Positions 15,416 to 23,043 of a stretch of 64,000 nt of DNA are shown here, piece after piece. The notes beneath the pieces were generated by a model. The model made no database searches. It saw nothing but the letters and a program-made list of their open reading frames with translations, and was not told where the DNA came from. This stretch comes from Palsa-504 sp963835775. Lineage in GTDB: Bacteria > Actinomycetota > Actinomycetes > Streptosporangiales > Streptosporangiaceae. The stretch covers positions 558,001 through 622,000 of the forward strand of contig CAWIHB010000010.1 in NCBI GenBank assembly GCA_963835775.1, in the 5' to 3' direction. The position numbers were made by a program, and so were the translations under genes. Each line of letters begins with the position of its first letter. The first letter of the stretch is position 1.

Positions 15416-16071
15416 GCGCCATGACCTGGAGCACCATCGCCAGCCTGGCCACCGCGCTCGGCACCCTGATCCTGGCCGTGGCCACGTTCTCGGCGGTCAG
15501 GTCGTCGAACCTGATGGCCAAGGTGGCCCAGCAGCAGCTGCTGGTCCAGCTGCGGCCGGTGCTGACCACCACCAGGCGGGACGACCCGGTCCTCAAGGTC
15601 AACTTCGGCGACACCAAAGTCGTGGAGATCCCGGGTGGCGGCGCGATCAGTGAGGTCGATGCGGGCGACGGGTCTCTTGGCCCGGACACCCCGGTCGTCT
15701 ACCTGGCCATCGGGCTGCGCAACGCGGGCAGCGGCATCGCGGTGCTGCACGGATGGCGTTTCTTCCCCGGCTGGCACCGCGACACCGAGCACGCGCCGCT
15801 GGCGGAGTTCCAGCGGCAGAACCGGGACCTGTACATCCCGACCGGCGATATCGGGTTCTGGCAGGGCGCGTTCCGTAACACCGAGGACGCGGGCTACGAC
15901 GGCGCGCGGAAGACCATCGAAGCCCGGGAGCCGTGGACGGTAGAGCTGCTGTACGGCGACCACGAGGGCGGGCAGCGGGCCGTTTCCCGGTTCACCGCGC
16001 TGCCGCGCAACGACGTCTGGCTGGCCACGGCCAGCAGGCACTGGAACATCGACCGGCCCGACCCCAGATGA
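15412..16071 (+). CDS. Membrane-anchored protein of unknown function
   Basis: ATG 15412 overlaps the AraC stop (ATGA), so translation is coupled. The 219-residue product has one N-terminal hydrophobic segment (IASLATALGTLILAVATFSAV). A basic/polar helix (RSSNLMAKVAQQQLLVQLRPVL) follows, then a beta-rich soluble domain with VVYLAIGLRNAGSGIAVLHGW...GDIGFWQGAF and EPWTVELLYGD. This arrangement is common in uncharacterised bacterial proteins. No catalytic motif is evident. Confidence 0.75.
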   Translation: MSAMTWSTIASLATALGTLILAVATFSAVRSSNLMAKVAQQQLLVQLRPVLTTTRRDDPVLKVNFGDTKVVEIPGGGAISEVDAGDGSLGPDTPVVYLAIGLRNAGSGIAVLHGWRFFPGWHRDTEHAPLAEFQRQNRDLYIPTGDIGFWQGAFRNTEDAGYDGARKTIEAREPWTVELLYGDHEGGQRAVSRFTALPRNDVWLATASRHWNIDRPDPR

Positions 16072-16251
16072 CGACCAGCCGGTCCCGCGTACAGCCCGCT
16101 CACAGGGAATCCCCAGTTCACCGGGAGAGTTCTGGCCGACTTTGCAGCCTTTACCTCTGGTACTGTCGCATCCTGTCGGTCACAATTGAGTATCGAACTG
16201 GGTCGCAAAGCCGCAGATTTCGTGACCTAACAAGGCAGGTGGCTGGAGCAG

Positions 16252-17148
16252 GTGCGATTGCGAGCGGGGTCGCTGGACGGGCCGGGCTCTAGCGTTCACG
16301 CTGGCGAGAAGCAGCAGCCTGCCGCTGATAGCGGCCCACGCAAGCGGGTCCGCTGGTTTTCCCCGGCCAAGGCCGCCGTGATCACCGTGCTGACCGTGGG
16401 CATCGTGGTCACCGTGTCCCCGGCCGAGGGCGTGGCCGGGGACATCGCGTCCAGCGTCGTGCGGGTGGTGCGGCACCTGATCTCGCCCTCGCAGAACGGG
16501 CAGGCCTTCGCCGGCACCCCGGCCCTCGGCGCGCTGTTCACCACCTCCCACGGCCGGCTCGGCCAGCATTTCTGCACCGCCAGCGTGGTCAACAGCCCGG
16601 ACGGTGACCTGCTCGTCACCGCCGCGCACTGCGTGGGCGGCGGCGCGAAGGGGGTCGTGTTCGTGCCCGGCTATCACAGGGGCGTGATTCCCTACGGGAT
16701 ATGGACCGTGACCAAGGTCTACACCGATCACGCCTGGGCCACCTCGGCCAACCCGGACAACGACGTCGCGTTCCTGACCGTCAGCAACCCCGGCACGGCC
16801 ACGCCGATCGAGGACGTGACCGGAGCTGAACAGCTCGCCACCAGCACATCGGCCCGCCAGCTGGTCGAGGTGATCGGATACCCGGATGGCACCAGCGAGC
16901 CGATCATCTGCCGGAACTGGACCAGGGAGCCCATGCCTGACCAGCTCGAGTTCGACTGCGGCAGCTATACCGACGGCACCAGCGGAGGCCCGTTCCTGGC
17001 CAACGTCGACCCGCTGACCGGGCAGGGCACGGTGATCGGCGTGATCGGCGGATACGAGCAGGGCGGCCTGACCCCGCAGGTGTCCTACTCCGCCATGTTC
17101 GAAGGGAACGTGGCGGCGCTGTACCACACGGCCATAACCGCAGGCTGA
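16252..17148 (+). CDS. Trypsin-like serine protease, membrane-anchored or secreted
   Basis: The 298-residue product starts at GTG, with GGAG close upstream. A basic N-terminus (RKRVRWFSPAK) precedes one hydrophobic stretch (AAVITVLTVGIVVTV, residues 41-55), a signal anchor or signal peptide. The catalytic triad is complete: H126 in LLVTAAHC, D171 in PDNDVAFL, and S244 in DGTSGGPFLA. Four further cysteines could form disulfides. Secreted chymotrypsin-fold proteases of this size are frequent in actinomycetes; the substrate is unknown. The 16072-16251 interval upstream shows no gene or clear promoter. Confidence 0.88.
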   Translation: MRLRAGSLDGPGSSVHAGEKQQPAADSGPRKRVRWFSPAKAAVITVLTVGIVVTVSPAEGVAGDIASSVVRVVRHLISPSQNGQAFAGTPALGALFTTSHGRLGQHFCTASVVNSPDGDLLVTAAHCVGGGAKGVVFVPGYHRGVIPYGIWTVTKVYTDHAWATSANPDNDVAFLTVSNPGTATPIEDVTGAEQLATSTSARQLVEVIGYPDGTSEPIICRNWTREPMPDQLEFDCGSYTDGTSGGPFLANVDPLTGQGTVIGVIGGYEQGGLTPQVSYSAMFEGNVAALYHTAITAG

Positions 17149-17168
17149 GCCGCGTTATCCCGCGCTGG

Positions 17169-18125
17169 CTAGCCAACACGGGCCAGGGGCGGGACGATCT
17201 TGTCGATCTCGGCCAGTTCGGCGGCGGAGGGGACCCATTCCGAGGCCGCCGCGTTCGCCTTGACCTGCTCGGCGTTCATCGCGCCGGCGATCACGGACGA
17301 GCAGCCCGGCTGGGCCGCCAGCGCGCCGATGGCCGTCTGCAGGATCGACCCGCCGTGCGCGCGGGACCAGTCGATCAGCGCCTCGACCCTGGCCAGCTTC
17401 TCCTCGGTGATGTGACCGACCCGGGCGGCCAGCCTGGTCCCGGCCGGGATCGCCCGACCCTGCCGGAACTTGCCGGTCAGCAGCCCGTTGGCCAGCGGGA
17501 AGAACGGCAGCACGCCCAGCCCGAAGTGCCTGGCCGCGGGGACCACCTCGGCTTCGGCGGCCCGCTCGAGCAGAGACCAGTGATTCTGGGCCGAGATGAA
17601 CGGGGTGTGGCCGCCGGCTGCGGCCAGGTGCGCGGCGTCGGCGATCTGCCAGCCGGAGAAGTTGGAGTGGCCCAGGTACCGGACCTTGCCCTCGGCGACA
17701 AGTTCGTTCAGCGCCGCGATGGTCTCTTCGACCGGGGTCACCGGATCCGGCGTGTGCAGCTGATACAGGTCGATGTAGTCGGTCTGCAGCCGCCGCAGTG
17801 ATTCGGTGACCGCCCGCCTGATGTAGGCCCGGCCGCCCTTGGCTCCCGCGGCAGGCCCATATCCCATGTCGGCGCTCTGGTGGCCGAACTTGGTCGCCAG
17901 CACGACCTGATCCCGCCGCCGGCCGAGGATCTCGCCGAGCGCGCTCTCCGATCCGCCGCCTCCGCCGTAGGTGTCAGACGTGTCGAACAGGGTGATGCCG
18001 GCGTCGATGGCCGCATCCACCACCGCGCGTGTCCCCTCGGTGTCCAGCCGGCCGCCGAAGTTATTGCAGCCGAGCCCGACCACCGATACCAGCAGTCCCG
18101 AATCACCCAGTGGCTTATAGCGCAT
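17169..18125 (-). CDS. Aldo/keto reductase
   Basis: The 318-residue TIM-barrel oxidoreductase has the family motifs GLGCNNFGG, DAGITLFDTSDTYGGGGGSESALGEIL (catalytic Asp and Tyr), LATKFG (catalytic Lys), and the C-terminal NADPH site SVIAGAMNAEQVKANAAA. It reduces carbonyl groups with NADPH; substrate not determinable. The GGGGGSES stretch is a slightly expanded glycine loop. It is convergent with the protease gene with 20 bp between stops. Confidence 0.92.
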   Translation of the reverse strand: MRYKPLGDSGLLVSVVGLGCNNFGGRLDTEGTRAVVDAAIDAGITLFDTSDTYGGGGGSESALGEILGRRRDQVVLATKFGHQSADMGYGPAAGAKGGRAYIRRAVTESLRRLQTDYIDLYQLHTPDPVTPVEETIAALNELVAEGKVRYLGHSNFSGWQIADAAHLAAAGGHTPFISAQNHWSLLERAAEAEVVPAARHFGLGVLPFFPLANGLLTGKFRQGRAIPAGTRLAARVGHITEEKLARVEALIDWSRAHGGSILQTAIGALAAQPGCSSVIAGAMNAEQVKANAAASEWVPSAAELAEIDKIVPPLARVG

Positions 18126-18170
18126 AGGCCCATTTTATGAACTCAGGGCCCGGGCGAGCGCAATGCGCCG

Positions 18171-19019
18171 CTACGGCTTGCGGGCCACCAGCGCGTAGTA
18201 GTAGCAGTCGCTCGGACGAGCCGGGATTGGCTCGCCGGGCTCGGGATGCCATTCCGGCGTCCACACCAGGCCCGGCTGGACAAGTTCCAGGCCGCGGACG
18301 AGCCCGAGCACCTCGGCCCGGCTGCGGACGTGCATGGGCGTGGTGGCCGCGTCGTAGACCCGGGCCGCGGCCTTCACCTCGGCGGCGACGTCCGCGGTGC
18401 CGTGCGTGAGCGCGACGTGGCTGCCCGCGGGGAACGGCGCCAGCAGGTCGCCGATGATGGCCGCCGGATCGTCGGCGTCGGACAGGAAGTGCAGCACAGA
18501 GACGAACAGGACGCCGACCGGCTCATCGAAGTTGACCAGACGGCGCAGTTCGCGGTCGGCCAGGATGTCGGCCGGCGCTCGCATGTCATGCCCGAGGATG
18601 ACCGCGCTGGTCGTGCCCTGGAGCATATTCCTGGCGTGTGCGAGCACTACCGGGTCATGATCGACGTAGACGACCCGGGCCGCCGGATCGGCGTCCAGCG
18701 CCACCTCGTGCACGTTTCCCATCGTGGGCAGCCCGGCACCGATGTCGATCAGCTGCCTGATGCCCGCCTCATGCACCAGGTAACGGACCACCCGGCGCAC
18801 GAAGGCGCGGTTAATTCTGGCCGCCTCGCGAATATTCGGCAAATGTGTCGTGATCGTTCTCGCGGCTTCCCTGTCGGCCGGGTAATTATCTTTGCCGCCG
18901 AGGAAGTAGTCGTAAATGCGCGCCGAACTAGGAATGTCCGGACGGAATGTGGTCCGCCAGTCATCGCCGTCCCCGTGCTCGCCCGGGCCCGCCGGGCCTT
19001 CTGGGGTTTCGCCGCTCAT
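18171..19019 (-). CDS. SAM-dependent methyltransferase, DUF574 (Methyltransf_19) family
   Basis: The 282-residue product has the family hallmark PSSARIYDYFLGGKDNYPADREAA. The SAM-binding stretch is IRQLIDIGAGLPTMGNVHEVA...ARVVYVDHDPVVLAHARNML. The C-terminal SDCYYYALVARKP is also typical. This family is expanded in actinomycetes and usually sits beside XRE/DUF397-type regulators, as here, where an XRE/DUF5753 gene is divergent from it. The methyl acceptor is unknown. Confidence 0.92.
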   Translation of the reverse strand: MSGETPEGPAGPGEHGDGDDWRTTFRPDIPSSARIYDYFLGGKDNYPADREAARTITTHLPNIREAARINRAFVRRVVRYLVHEAGIRQLIDIGAGLPTMGNVHEVALDADPAARVVYVDHDPVVLAHARNMLQGTTSAVILGHDMRAPADILADRELRRLVNFDEPVGVLFVSVLHFLSDADDPAAIIGDLLAPFPAGSHVALTHGTADVAAEVKAAARVYDAATTPMHVRSRAEVLGLVRGLELVQPGLVWTPEWHPEPGEPIPARPSDCYYYALVARKP

Positions 19020-19233
19020 TTACGCTGAGCTTCCTCTCGTCCGTTATGCGCCCTTCTCGCGCTTACGCCGACGTCCAAGCCGCGGATCCGCGCGGGCCCG
19101 GGGGTCCCGGGCTGCTGCGACGCACGCCTCGAGAGCCATCACGACTGCACAAGCTTAAGGTCGGCGACGATCTTTTGCCAGACAGAAGTGTCCCCCGCAG
19201 AGGGGTCTCGGAGGCCTGTTTTGGGGGGTGAGA

Positions 19234-19255
19234 TGAAATCTCAGCTGGGATATCA
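19234..19255. promoter_or_regulatory. Operator shared with the second XRE regulator (copy 1)
   Basis: The 22 bp read TGAAATCT-CAGCTG-GGATATCA and match 18 of 22 positions of the palindrome at 21806-21827. It lies about 113 bp upstream of the XRE/DUF5753 gene at 19369. The overlapping TGAGAT-GAA-ATCTCA adds a second dyad. Confidence 0.65.
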
Positions 19256-19271
19256 TCGCTTCTATCCAGCG

Positions 19272-19295
19272 TGGTTGGCAACGCATTGCCAACCA
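19272..19295. promoter_or_regulatory. Perfect 10-bp inverted repeat TGGTTGGCAA-CGCA-TTGCCAACCA
   Basis: Two 10-bp arms flank a 4-bp CGCA loop, 73 bp before the regulator start. It could be an operator or a stable hairpin in the 5' leader; nothing decides between them. There is no T-tract. Confidence 0.6.
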
Positions 19296-19368
19296 TCTCG
19301 GAAGGCCCCGCTTGGCCACGCAATTGCGCGGTAGAATTCCGCGCCGGGGCTGAATCCAGGGAGGCGTC

Positions 19369-20229
19369 GTGCCAGAGGCAACGGAAGGGCCGACTGTGCT
19401 GCGCATCCTGCTCGGCACCCAGTTGCGGAGGCTCAGGGAGAGCCGGGGGATCACCGCGCAGGCGGCGGCCAAGGCCATCCGCGGCTCGGAGTCCAAGATC
19501 AGCCGGATCGAGCTCGGCCGGAACGCGATCCGTGAGATCGACGTGCTCGACCTGCTCACCTTCTACGGCGTCGACCCCGTGGAACGGGAGCAGCTGCTGA
19601 ATCTGGCCGAGCAGGCGAACAAGCCGGGCTGGTGGCACCGGTTCAACGACATCCTGCCGGACTGGTTCCAGTCCTACGTCGGCATGGAAGAGGCGGCGAC
19701 CTCGATCCGGGTTTACGAGCCGCAGTTCGTGCCCGGCCTGCTGCAGACCCCGACCTACACTGCCGCGGTGCTGACCGTGTGCGACATTCCGATCGCCGAG
19801 GCCGAGCGGCACGTCATCCTGCGCAAGGAGCGGCAGCGCCGGTTCACCGAGGGCCGGGTCAAGCTGTGGGCGATCGTCGAGGAGACCGCGTTGCGGCGGC
19901 CGGTGGGCAGCACCCAGATCCTCATCGATCAGCTCCGCTACCTGCTCAGCCTGAGCAACCGGCCGAACTTCACCCTGCAGATCATCCCGGCCGGCATGGG
20001 CGGCCACGCGGTGCCCAGCGGGTTCACCATCCTGCGGTTCGGCGAGGCGGACCTGCCGGACGTGGCGTACCTCGAGCATCTCACCAGTGCTCTCTACTTT
20101 GACAAGAAATCCGAGGTCGACCGGTATCTGCTGGCCATGGAGCGGCTCAGCATCATCAGCGCCAAGCCGCACCAGACGGCCGAGATCCTGACCACGATCA
20201 TCAGCCAGCTCGAAGCAGGCCTGCAGTGA
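19369..20229 (+). CDS. XRE-family regulator with DUF5753 ligand domain (copy 1)
   Basis: The 286-residue product has an N-terminal helix-turn-helix (LLGTQLRRLRESRGITAQAAAKAIRGSESKISRIELGR). DUF5753 follows, with WWHRFNDILPDWFQSYVGMEEAATSIRVYEPQFVPGLLQTPTYTAAVL and FTLQIIPAGMGGHAVPSGFTILRF. These proteins belong to the WhiJ-like group that, with small DUF397 partners, influences development and antibiotic production in streptomycetes. A paralogue lies at 20812-21666 on the other strand with the DUF397 gene. A strong hairpin terminator follows the stop. Confidence 0.93.
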   Translation: MPEATEGPTVLRILLGTQLRRLRESRGITAQAAAKAIRGSESKISRIELGRNAIREIDVLDLLTFYGVDPVEREQLLNLAEQANKPGWWHRFNDILPDWFQSYVGMEEAATSIRVYEPQFVPGLLQTPTYTAAVLTVCDIPIAEAERHVILRKERQRRFTEGRVKLWAIVEETALRRPVGSTQILIDQLRYLLSLSNRPNFTLQIIPAGMGGHAVPSGFTILRFGEADLPDVAYLEHLTSALYFDKKSEVDRYLLAMERLSIISAKPHQTAEILTTIISQLEAGLQ

Positions 20230-20272
20230 CCGGTGCGCCGACAGCGCCGTCGGCCCGGCACTTGGGCATGCA

Positions 20273-20304
20273 GAGGGCGGTGGCCCGCTCGGGCCACCGC
20301 CCTC
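20273..20304 (+). terminator. Intrinsic-type terminator after the XRE gene
   Basis: GAGGGCGGTGGCCC (20273-20286) pairs perfectly with GGGCCACCGCCCTC (20291-20304) across the 4-nt loop GCTC. The following bases are CGTTCT, only weakly U-rich, as is common in actinobacteria. Confidence 0.8.
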
Positions 20305-20330
20305 CGTTCTCCCCCCAAACTCATGTCTGT

Positions 20331-20460
20331 GCCCCTGAGTTCGGGCCCCTGAGTTCGGGCCCCTGAGTTCGGGCCCCTGAGTTCGGGCCCCTGAGTTCGG
20401 GCCCCTGAGTTCGGGCCCCTGAGTTCGGGCCCTCTTAGTTCGGGCCTCTTAGTTCGGGCC
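20331..20460. repeat. 14-bp tandem repeat array TCGGGCCCCTGAGT between convergent genes
   Basis: Six perfect 14-bp units run from 20341 to 20424, flanked by a partial unit at 20331 and degenerate CTCTTAGTTCGGGCC units to 20460. The unit is not a multiple of three and there is no gene here. GGGCCC makes each unit self-complementary, so both strands could form short hairpins. It fills most of the gap between the XRE terminator and the DUF397 stop at 20554. Confidence 0.95.
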
Positions 20461-20553
20461 TGTGAACCCGGAAAGCCCCCGTCCGAGAACCCCCGCGACC
20501 AAGCGACCGGCCAGGCTGGAGTGATATGCGCGCCCGGGATGCGGTACCGAGGT

Positions 20554-20763
20554 TCAGGCGACGGGAAGGTCGAACTCTCCGTTCTTGGCACCGATCAGGA
20601 AGCACTCCCACTCGTGCCGGTTGAACATGTGCGGGGTCTTCCCGCGGTCCTTTGAGTCGCGGACCGCGACACCCCCGTCGGGGAGGTGCGCTATCTCCAC
20701 ACAGCCGGCAGCGCTGCTTGCGCTGCTCTTGAACCAGTAAAGGCCGTCGAGGTCGGTGTCCAT
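20554..20763 (-). CDS. DUF397 domain protein
   Basis: The 69-residue product contains the whole DUF397 domain: LYWFKSSASSAAGCVEIAHLPDGGVAVRDSKDRGK and a final HEWECFLIGAKNGEFD. DUF397 proteins are partners of XRE/DUF5753 regulators; some are proposed to modulate the regulator. It is 48 bp downstream of the XRE gene at 20812-21666 on the same strand, the standard arrangement. Confidence 0.93.
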   Translation of the reverse strand: MDTDLDGLYWFKSSASSAAGCVEIAHLPDGGVAVRDSKDRGKTPHMFNRHEWECFLIGAKNGEFDLPVA

Positions 20764-20811
20764 CCGCCTCTCCTTTCGTTGATATACGGCTTCATTCGAT
20801 TGACGTGCTGG

Positions 20812-21666
20812 TCAGGTGAGATCTCTCGACACTTGCTGGATGAGCTCAACCGAAGCGGCCGGGGAAAGCGCGGTCGCGCGCATCCGGTCAAAGGCCTCGG
20901 CGCAAAGCCGGACTTCCCGGTCTTTTTCCATGTAGATCATGCCGCCGACGGATTCGGTGTACGCCACGTCTTCGTCGGACCGCTCCGGAAACTCCAGGAT
21001 GGAGAACGGCCCGGTCAGTCCCGCGTGGGCACCGGATCCGAAGGCGAGGACCTGCAGGGTCACGTTGGACCACCGGCTGGCCTGGACCAGGTGCTCGAGC
21101 TGAGGCCGCATGACCGCTGTGCCGCCGATGTTCCGCCTGATGGCACCCTCATCGAGGATGAGCCACAGGTCGAGCGGCGGATCCTGGTCAAGCAGCCGCT
21201 GCCGCTGCATGCGCAGGTCCACCACCCGCCGCAGCTGCTCGTCACTGTCCCTAGGCCGCAGCTCGCGCAGCACCGCCAGGGCGTAGTCGGTGGTCTGCAG
21301 CAGCCCGTGGACGACGTCCGTCTCGTAGCTGCGCAGCCCGCAGGCCTCTGCCTCGAGGCCGACGTAGATGTCGAAGCCGCTGGGCAGGACGTCGTCGTAG
21401 ATGGACCACCAGCCCTTGCGGTGGCCCTCTCTGGCCATGTCGACCAGGACCTTCCGCGCGCCGGGATCATCGACTCCGTACATCCCGAGCATCGCGGTCA
21501 GGTAAGCCGACTTGGTGGGCGCCTTGCCGGTCTCGATACGGGACAGCGTCGACGGCGCCAGGCCGAGCTGCTCAGCCACTTCTTCCAGCTTCAGCGAGTG
21601 CGCCTCACGGAGACGCCGGAGCTCGGCGCCGAGCCTGCGCCTACGAACAGTAGGCCCTAGGGGCAC
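20812..21666 (-). CDS. XRE-family regulator with DUF5753 ligand domain (copy 2)
   Basis: The 284-residue product has the HTH LGAELRRLREAHSLKLEEVAEQLGLAPSTLSRIETGKAPTKSAYL. DUF5753 follows with WWSIYDDVLPSGFDIYVGLEAEACGLRSYETDVVHGLLQTTDYALAVL and VTLQVLAFGSGAHAGLTGPFSILEF. It is a distant paralogue of the 19369 product. It is expected to act with the DUF397 protein downstream. Its promoter region carries a perfect palindrome across the predicted transcription start, almost the same as the one upstream of the other XRE gene. Autoregulation and cross-regulation are therefore likely. Confidence 0.93.
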   Translation of the reverse strand: MPLGPTVRRRRLGAELRRLREAHSLKLEEVAEQLGLAPSTLSRIETGKAPTKSAYLTAMLGMYGVDDPGARKVLVDMAREGHRKGWWSIYDDVLPSGFDIYVGLEAEACGLRSYETDVVHGLLQTTDYALAVLRELRPRDSDEQLRRVVDLRMQRQRLLDQDPPLDLWLILDEGAIRRNIGGTAVMRPQLEHLVQASRWSNVTLQVLAFGSGAHAGLTGPFSILEFPERSDEDVAYTESVGGMIYMEKDREVRLCAEAFDRMRATALSPAASVELIQQVSRDLT

Positions 21667-21805
21667 GAGAGCTCACCTCCTCGCACATAGGAATAGGCAC
21701 CGTGGCGATACGGGAGCCCAGAGGCCACGCATGTGCGTCGCAGCGTAGCTAGAACACTCCACATCGTCTGTGACAACCAGTACGATACAGCACCATCAGC
21801 AAGTT

Positions 21806-21827
21806 TGAAATCCCATCTAGGATTTCA
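21806..21827. promoter_or_regulatory. Operator shared with the first XRE regulator (copy 2)
   Basis: TGAAATCC-CATCTA-GGATTTCA has perfect 8-bp arms. It lies at the predicted transcription start of the XRE gene, 139 bp upstream of its ATG, and matches the site at 19234-19255 at 18 of 22 positions. Confidence 0.75.
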
Positions 21828-21830
21828 CGG

Positions 21831-21859
21831 TGTAAATTTGTCCCACGCACTTGCGTCAA
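21831..21859 (-). promoter_or_regulatory. Probable promoter of the XRE/DUF5753-DUF397 operon
   Basis: Minus strand: -35 TTGACG (21859-21854), 17-bp spacer, -10 TTTACA (21836-21831). The predicted start at about 21824 falls inside the palindrome at 21806-21827, which would allow direct repression. Confidence 0.55.
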
Positions 21860-22004
21860 GGGCACTCTCGGCACCATCATCAGTTTGATACTAGGGCCCG
21901 CACGGGGACCGCACCGGGCAAGCGGAAAGGTGCAAATTAGGACAAGTTGCAATACGCGCAGAAAGGCCGGGCAGGGGCAGTTTTGCGTATTTTCTAGCGA
22001 AATT

Positions 22005-22025
22005 CCGGGCCGCACGGCGGCCCGG
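22005..22025. other. GC-rich 8-bp stem-loop
   Basis: CCGGGCCG (22005-22012) pairs with CGGCCCGG (22018-22025) around CACGG. No T-tract follows on either strand, so termination is uncertain. Confidence 0.45.
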
Positions 22026-22132
22026 CTGGCGGCAGCAGCGATCTAACGTGTCTGATGTGATTTGAGTAGTGAGTGCTGAGTATGCGTACCACGGTGGCGA
22101 GTGTCACGGGCGCGACACTGGGAACGGGCGAC

Positions 22133-22237
22133 GGTTCATGGCCGGGTGGTTCATGGCCGGGTGGTTCATGGCCGGGTGGTTCATGGCCGGGTGGTTCATG
22201 GCCGGGTGGTTCATGGCCGGGTGGTTCATGGCTGCAG
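22133..22237. repeat. 15-bp tandem repeat GGTTCATGGCCGGGT upstream of the ATPase gene
   Basis: Six perfect units from 22133 to 22222 and one diverged unit to 22237, ending 46 bp before the ATG at 22284. Each unit contains an ATG, and all three frames are open through the array, so apparent ORFs here encode FMAGW or VHGRV repeats. The array is probably transcribed as part of the 5' leader. Confidence 0.95.
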
Positions 22238-22283
22238 GTCGCGACCGGGTGAGACGATCTCGGCAGTAGTAGGAGGACTCAAC

Positions 22284-22925
22284 ATGGAAACGCCCGCAGG
22301 CAGTTCCCGACCACCAGGTCCCGGCCGTAGGCCAGCCGGCCTGATGTCGGGAGTCAGGGGGCCGGCAGGCAACTCGCGCGCCACTGTCCTCGGCTCGCTG
22401 ACCATTCCGGGCCGGCCGGAGCAGGTTGGCTTGGCCCGTTCGTTCGTGGCGCGGACGCTCGGCTCGAACCGGATAATAGCGGACGCCGACGCGGCGACAT
22501 TACTGACGTCGGAAATCGTCACCAACGCCATCCAGCACACCAAGTCGGGGGTCGACGGCGGAACGGTCACGATCGTCGTGATCGGCGTGCCGCGCGGTGT
22601 CCTAGTGGAGATCATCGACGACGGGTCGGCGGGCACCCCGATGGTGAAGGGCGACCTGTACGCGGCCGAGGGGCACGGCTTGTTCCTGGTCCAGCACCTC
22701 GCCGCCCAGTGGGGTTACCAGCGGGACTCGGCCGGCACCACGGTCTGGTTTCACCTGCCCGCAGCCGAGCAGCCACAGTCCGGCGAGCCGCCTGGCTCTG
22801 CGGCGGACCGCAGCCGCGAGACACCGCAGCGCCCCGACGGCTACGCCCTGGACCAGACACCGTACCGGTCCGCGCCCACCCAGCTCTGGGCGGCGGCGAT
22901 GCCGCCCGCGGCCGCACCGGCCTGA
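22284..22925 (+). CDS. Anti-sigma-factor-type ATP-binding protein (HATPase_c, RsbW/SpoIIAB-like)
   Basis: I start at ATG 22284, which has AGGAGG at ideal spacing; the frame is open to 22101 through the repeat array. The 213-residue product has a GHKL ATPase fold: NAIQHTKSGVDGG (N box), EIIDDGSAGTP (G1 box) and GHGLFLVQHLAAQWGYQRDSAGTTVWFHLP (G2 and the final strand). Single-domain proteins of this sort in actinomycetes act as serine kinases and anti-sigma factors in stress or development switches. An anti-anti-sigma partner is not adjacent. The C-terminal 50 residues are Pro/Ala-rich and probably disordered. Confidence 0.85.
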   Translation: METPAGSSRPPGPGRRPAGLMSGVRGPAGNSRATVLGSLTIPGRPEQVGLARSFVARTLGSNRIIADADAATLLTSEIVTNAIQHTKSGVDGGTVTIVVIGVPRGVLVEIIDDGSAGTPMVKGDLYAAEGHGLFLVQHLAAQWGYQRDSAGTTVWFHLPAAEQPQSGEPPGSAADRSRETPQRPDGYALDQTPYRSAPTQLWAAAMPPAAAPA

Positions 22926-23010
22926 CCGCACCGGCCCGTCCGCACCGGCCTGACCGCACCGGCCTGACCGCACCCGCCTGACCGCACCCGCCTGACCGCA
23001 CCGGCCTGAC
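22921..23010. repeat. 14-bp tandem repeat CCTGACCGCACCGG that includes the ATPase stop codon
   Basis: Six units (22921-23004) with small variations (CCCGTCC, CACCCG) and the start of a seventh. The first unit contains the TGA of the preceding gene (22923-22925), and each further intact unit repeats the CCTGA. The array ends about 35 bp before the next ATG (23044). Confidence 0.93.
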
Positions 23011-23043
23011 GTACGTCAGCGGCCGACCCGGCAGAATGGGTCC

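Larger units (their letters stand above)
19020..19368. other. Divergent intergenic region between DUF574 methyltransferase and XRE/DUF5753 regulator
   Basis: No coding sequence is supported in these 349 bp. It holds the 22-bp operator at 19234-19255, a nested palindrome TGAGAT-GAA-ATCTCA (19229-19243), and the long inverted repeat at 19272-19295. The left part is GC-rich and featureless to my reading. Confidence 0.6.
21667..22283. other. 617-bp intergenic region with no supported gene
   Basis: The region between the XRE gene and the ATPase gene contains the promoter and operator at 21806-21859, a stem CCGGGCCG-CACGG-CGGCCCGG at 22005-22025, the 15-bp repeat array at 22133-22237, and the ATPase ribosome binding site. 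Bases 21740-22000 are markedly AT-richer than the surroundings. Short open frames here (for example one reading FMAGW repeats) come from the tandem repeat. Confidence 0.6.

Noticed and set aside
20331..20460. CRISPR array
   Set aside because: The 14-bp units are directly adjacent without spacers, and no cas genes are in the window. The same applies to the other tandem arrays.
22069..22269. Small ORF encoding FMAGW repeats
   Set aside because: Produced by the 15-bp tandem repeat; no ribosome binding site or family, and all three frames are open through the array.
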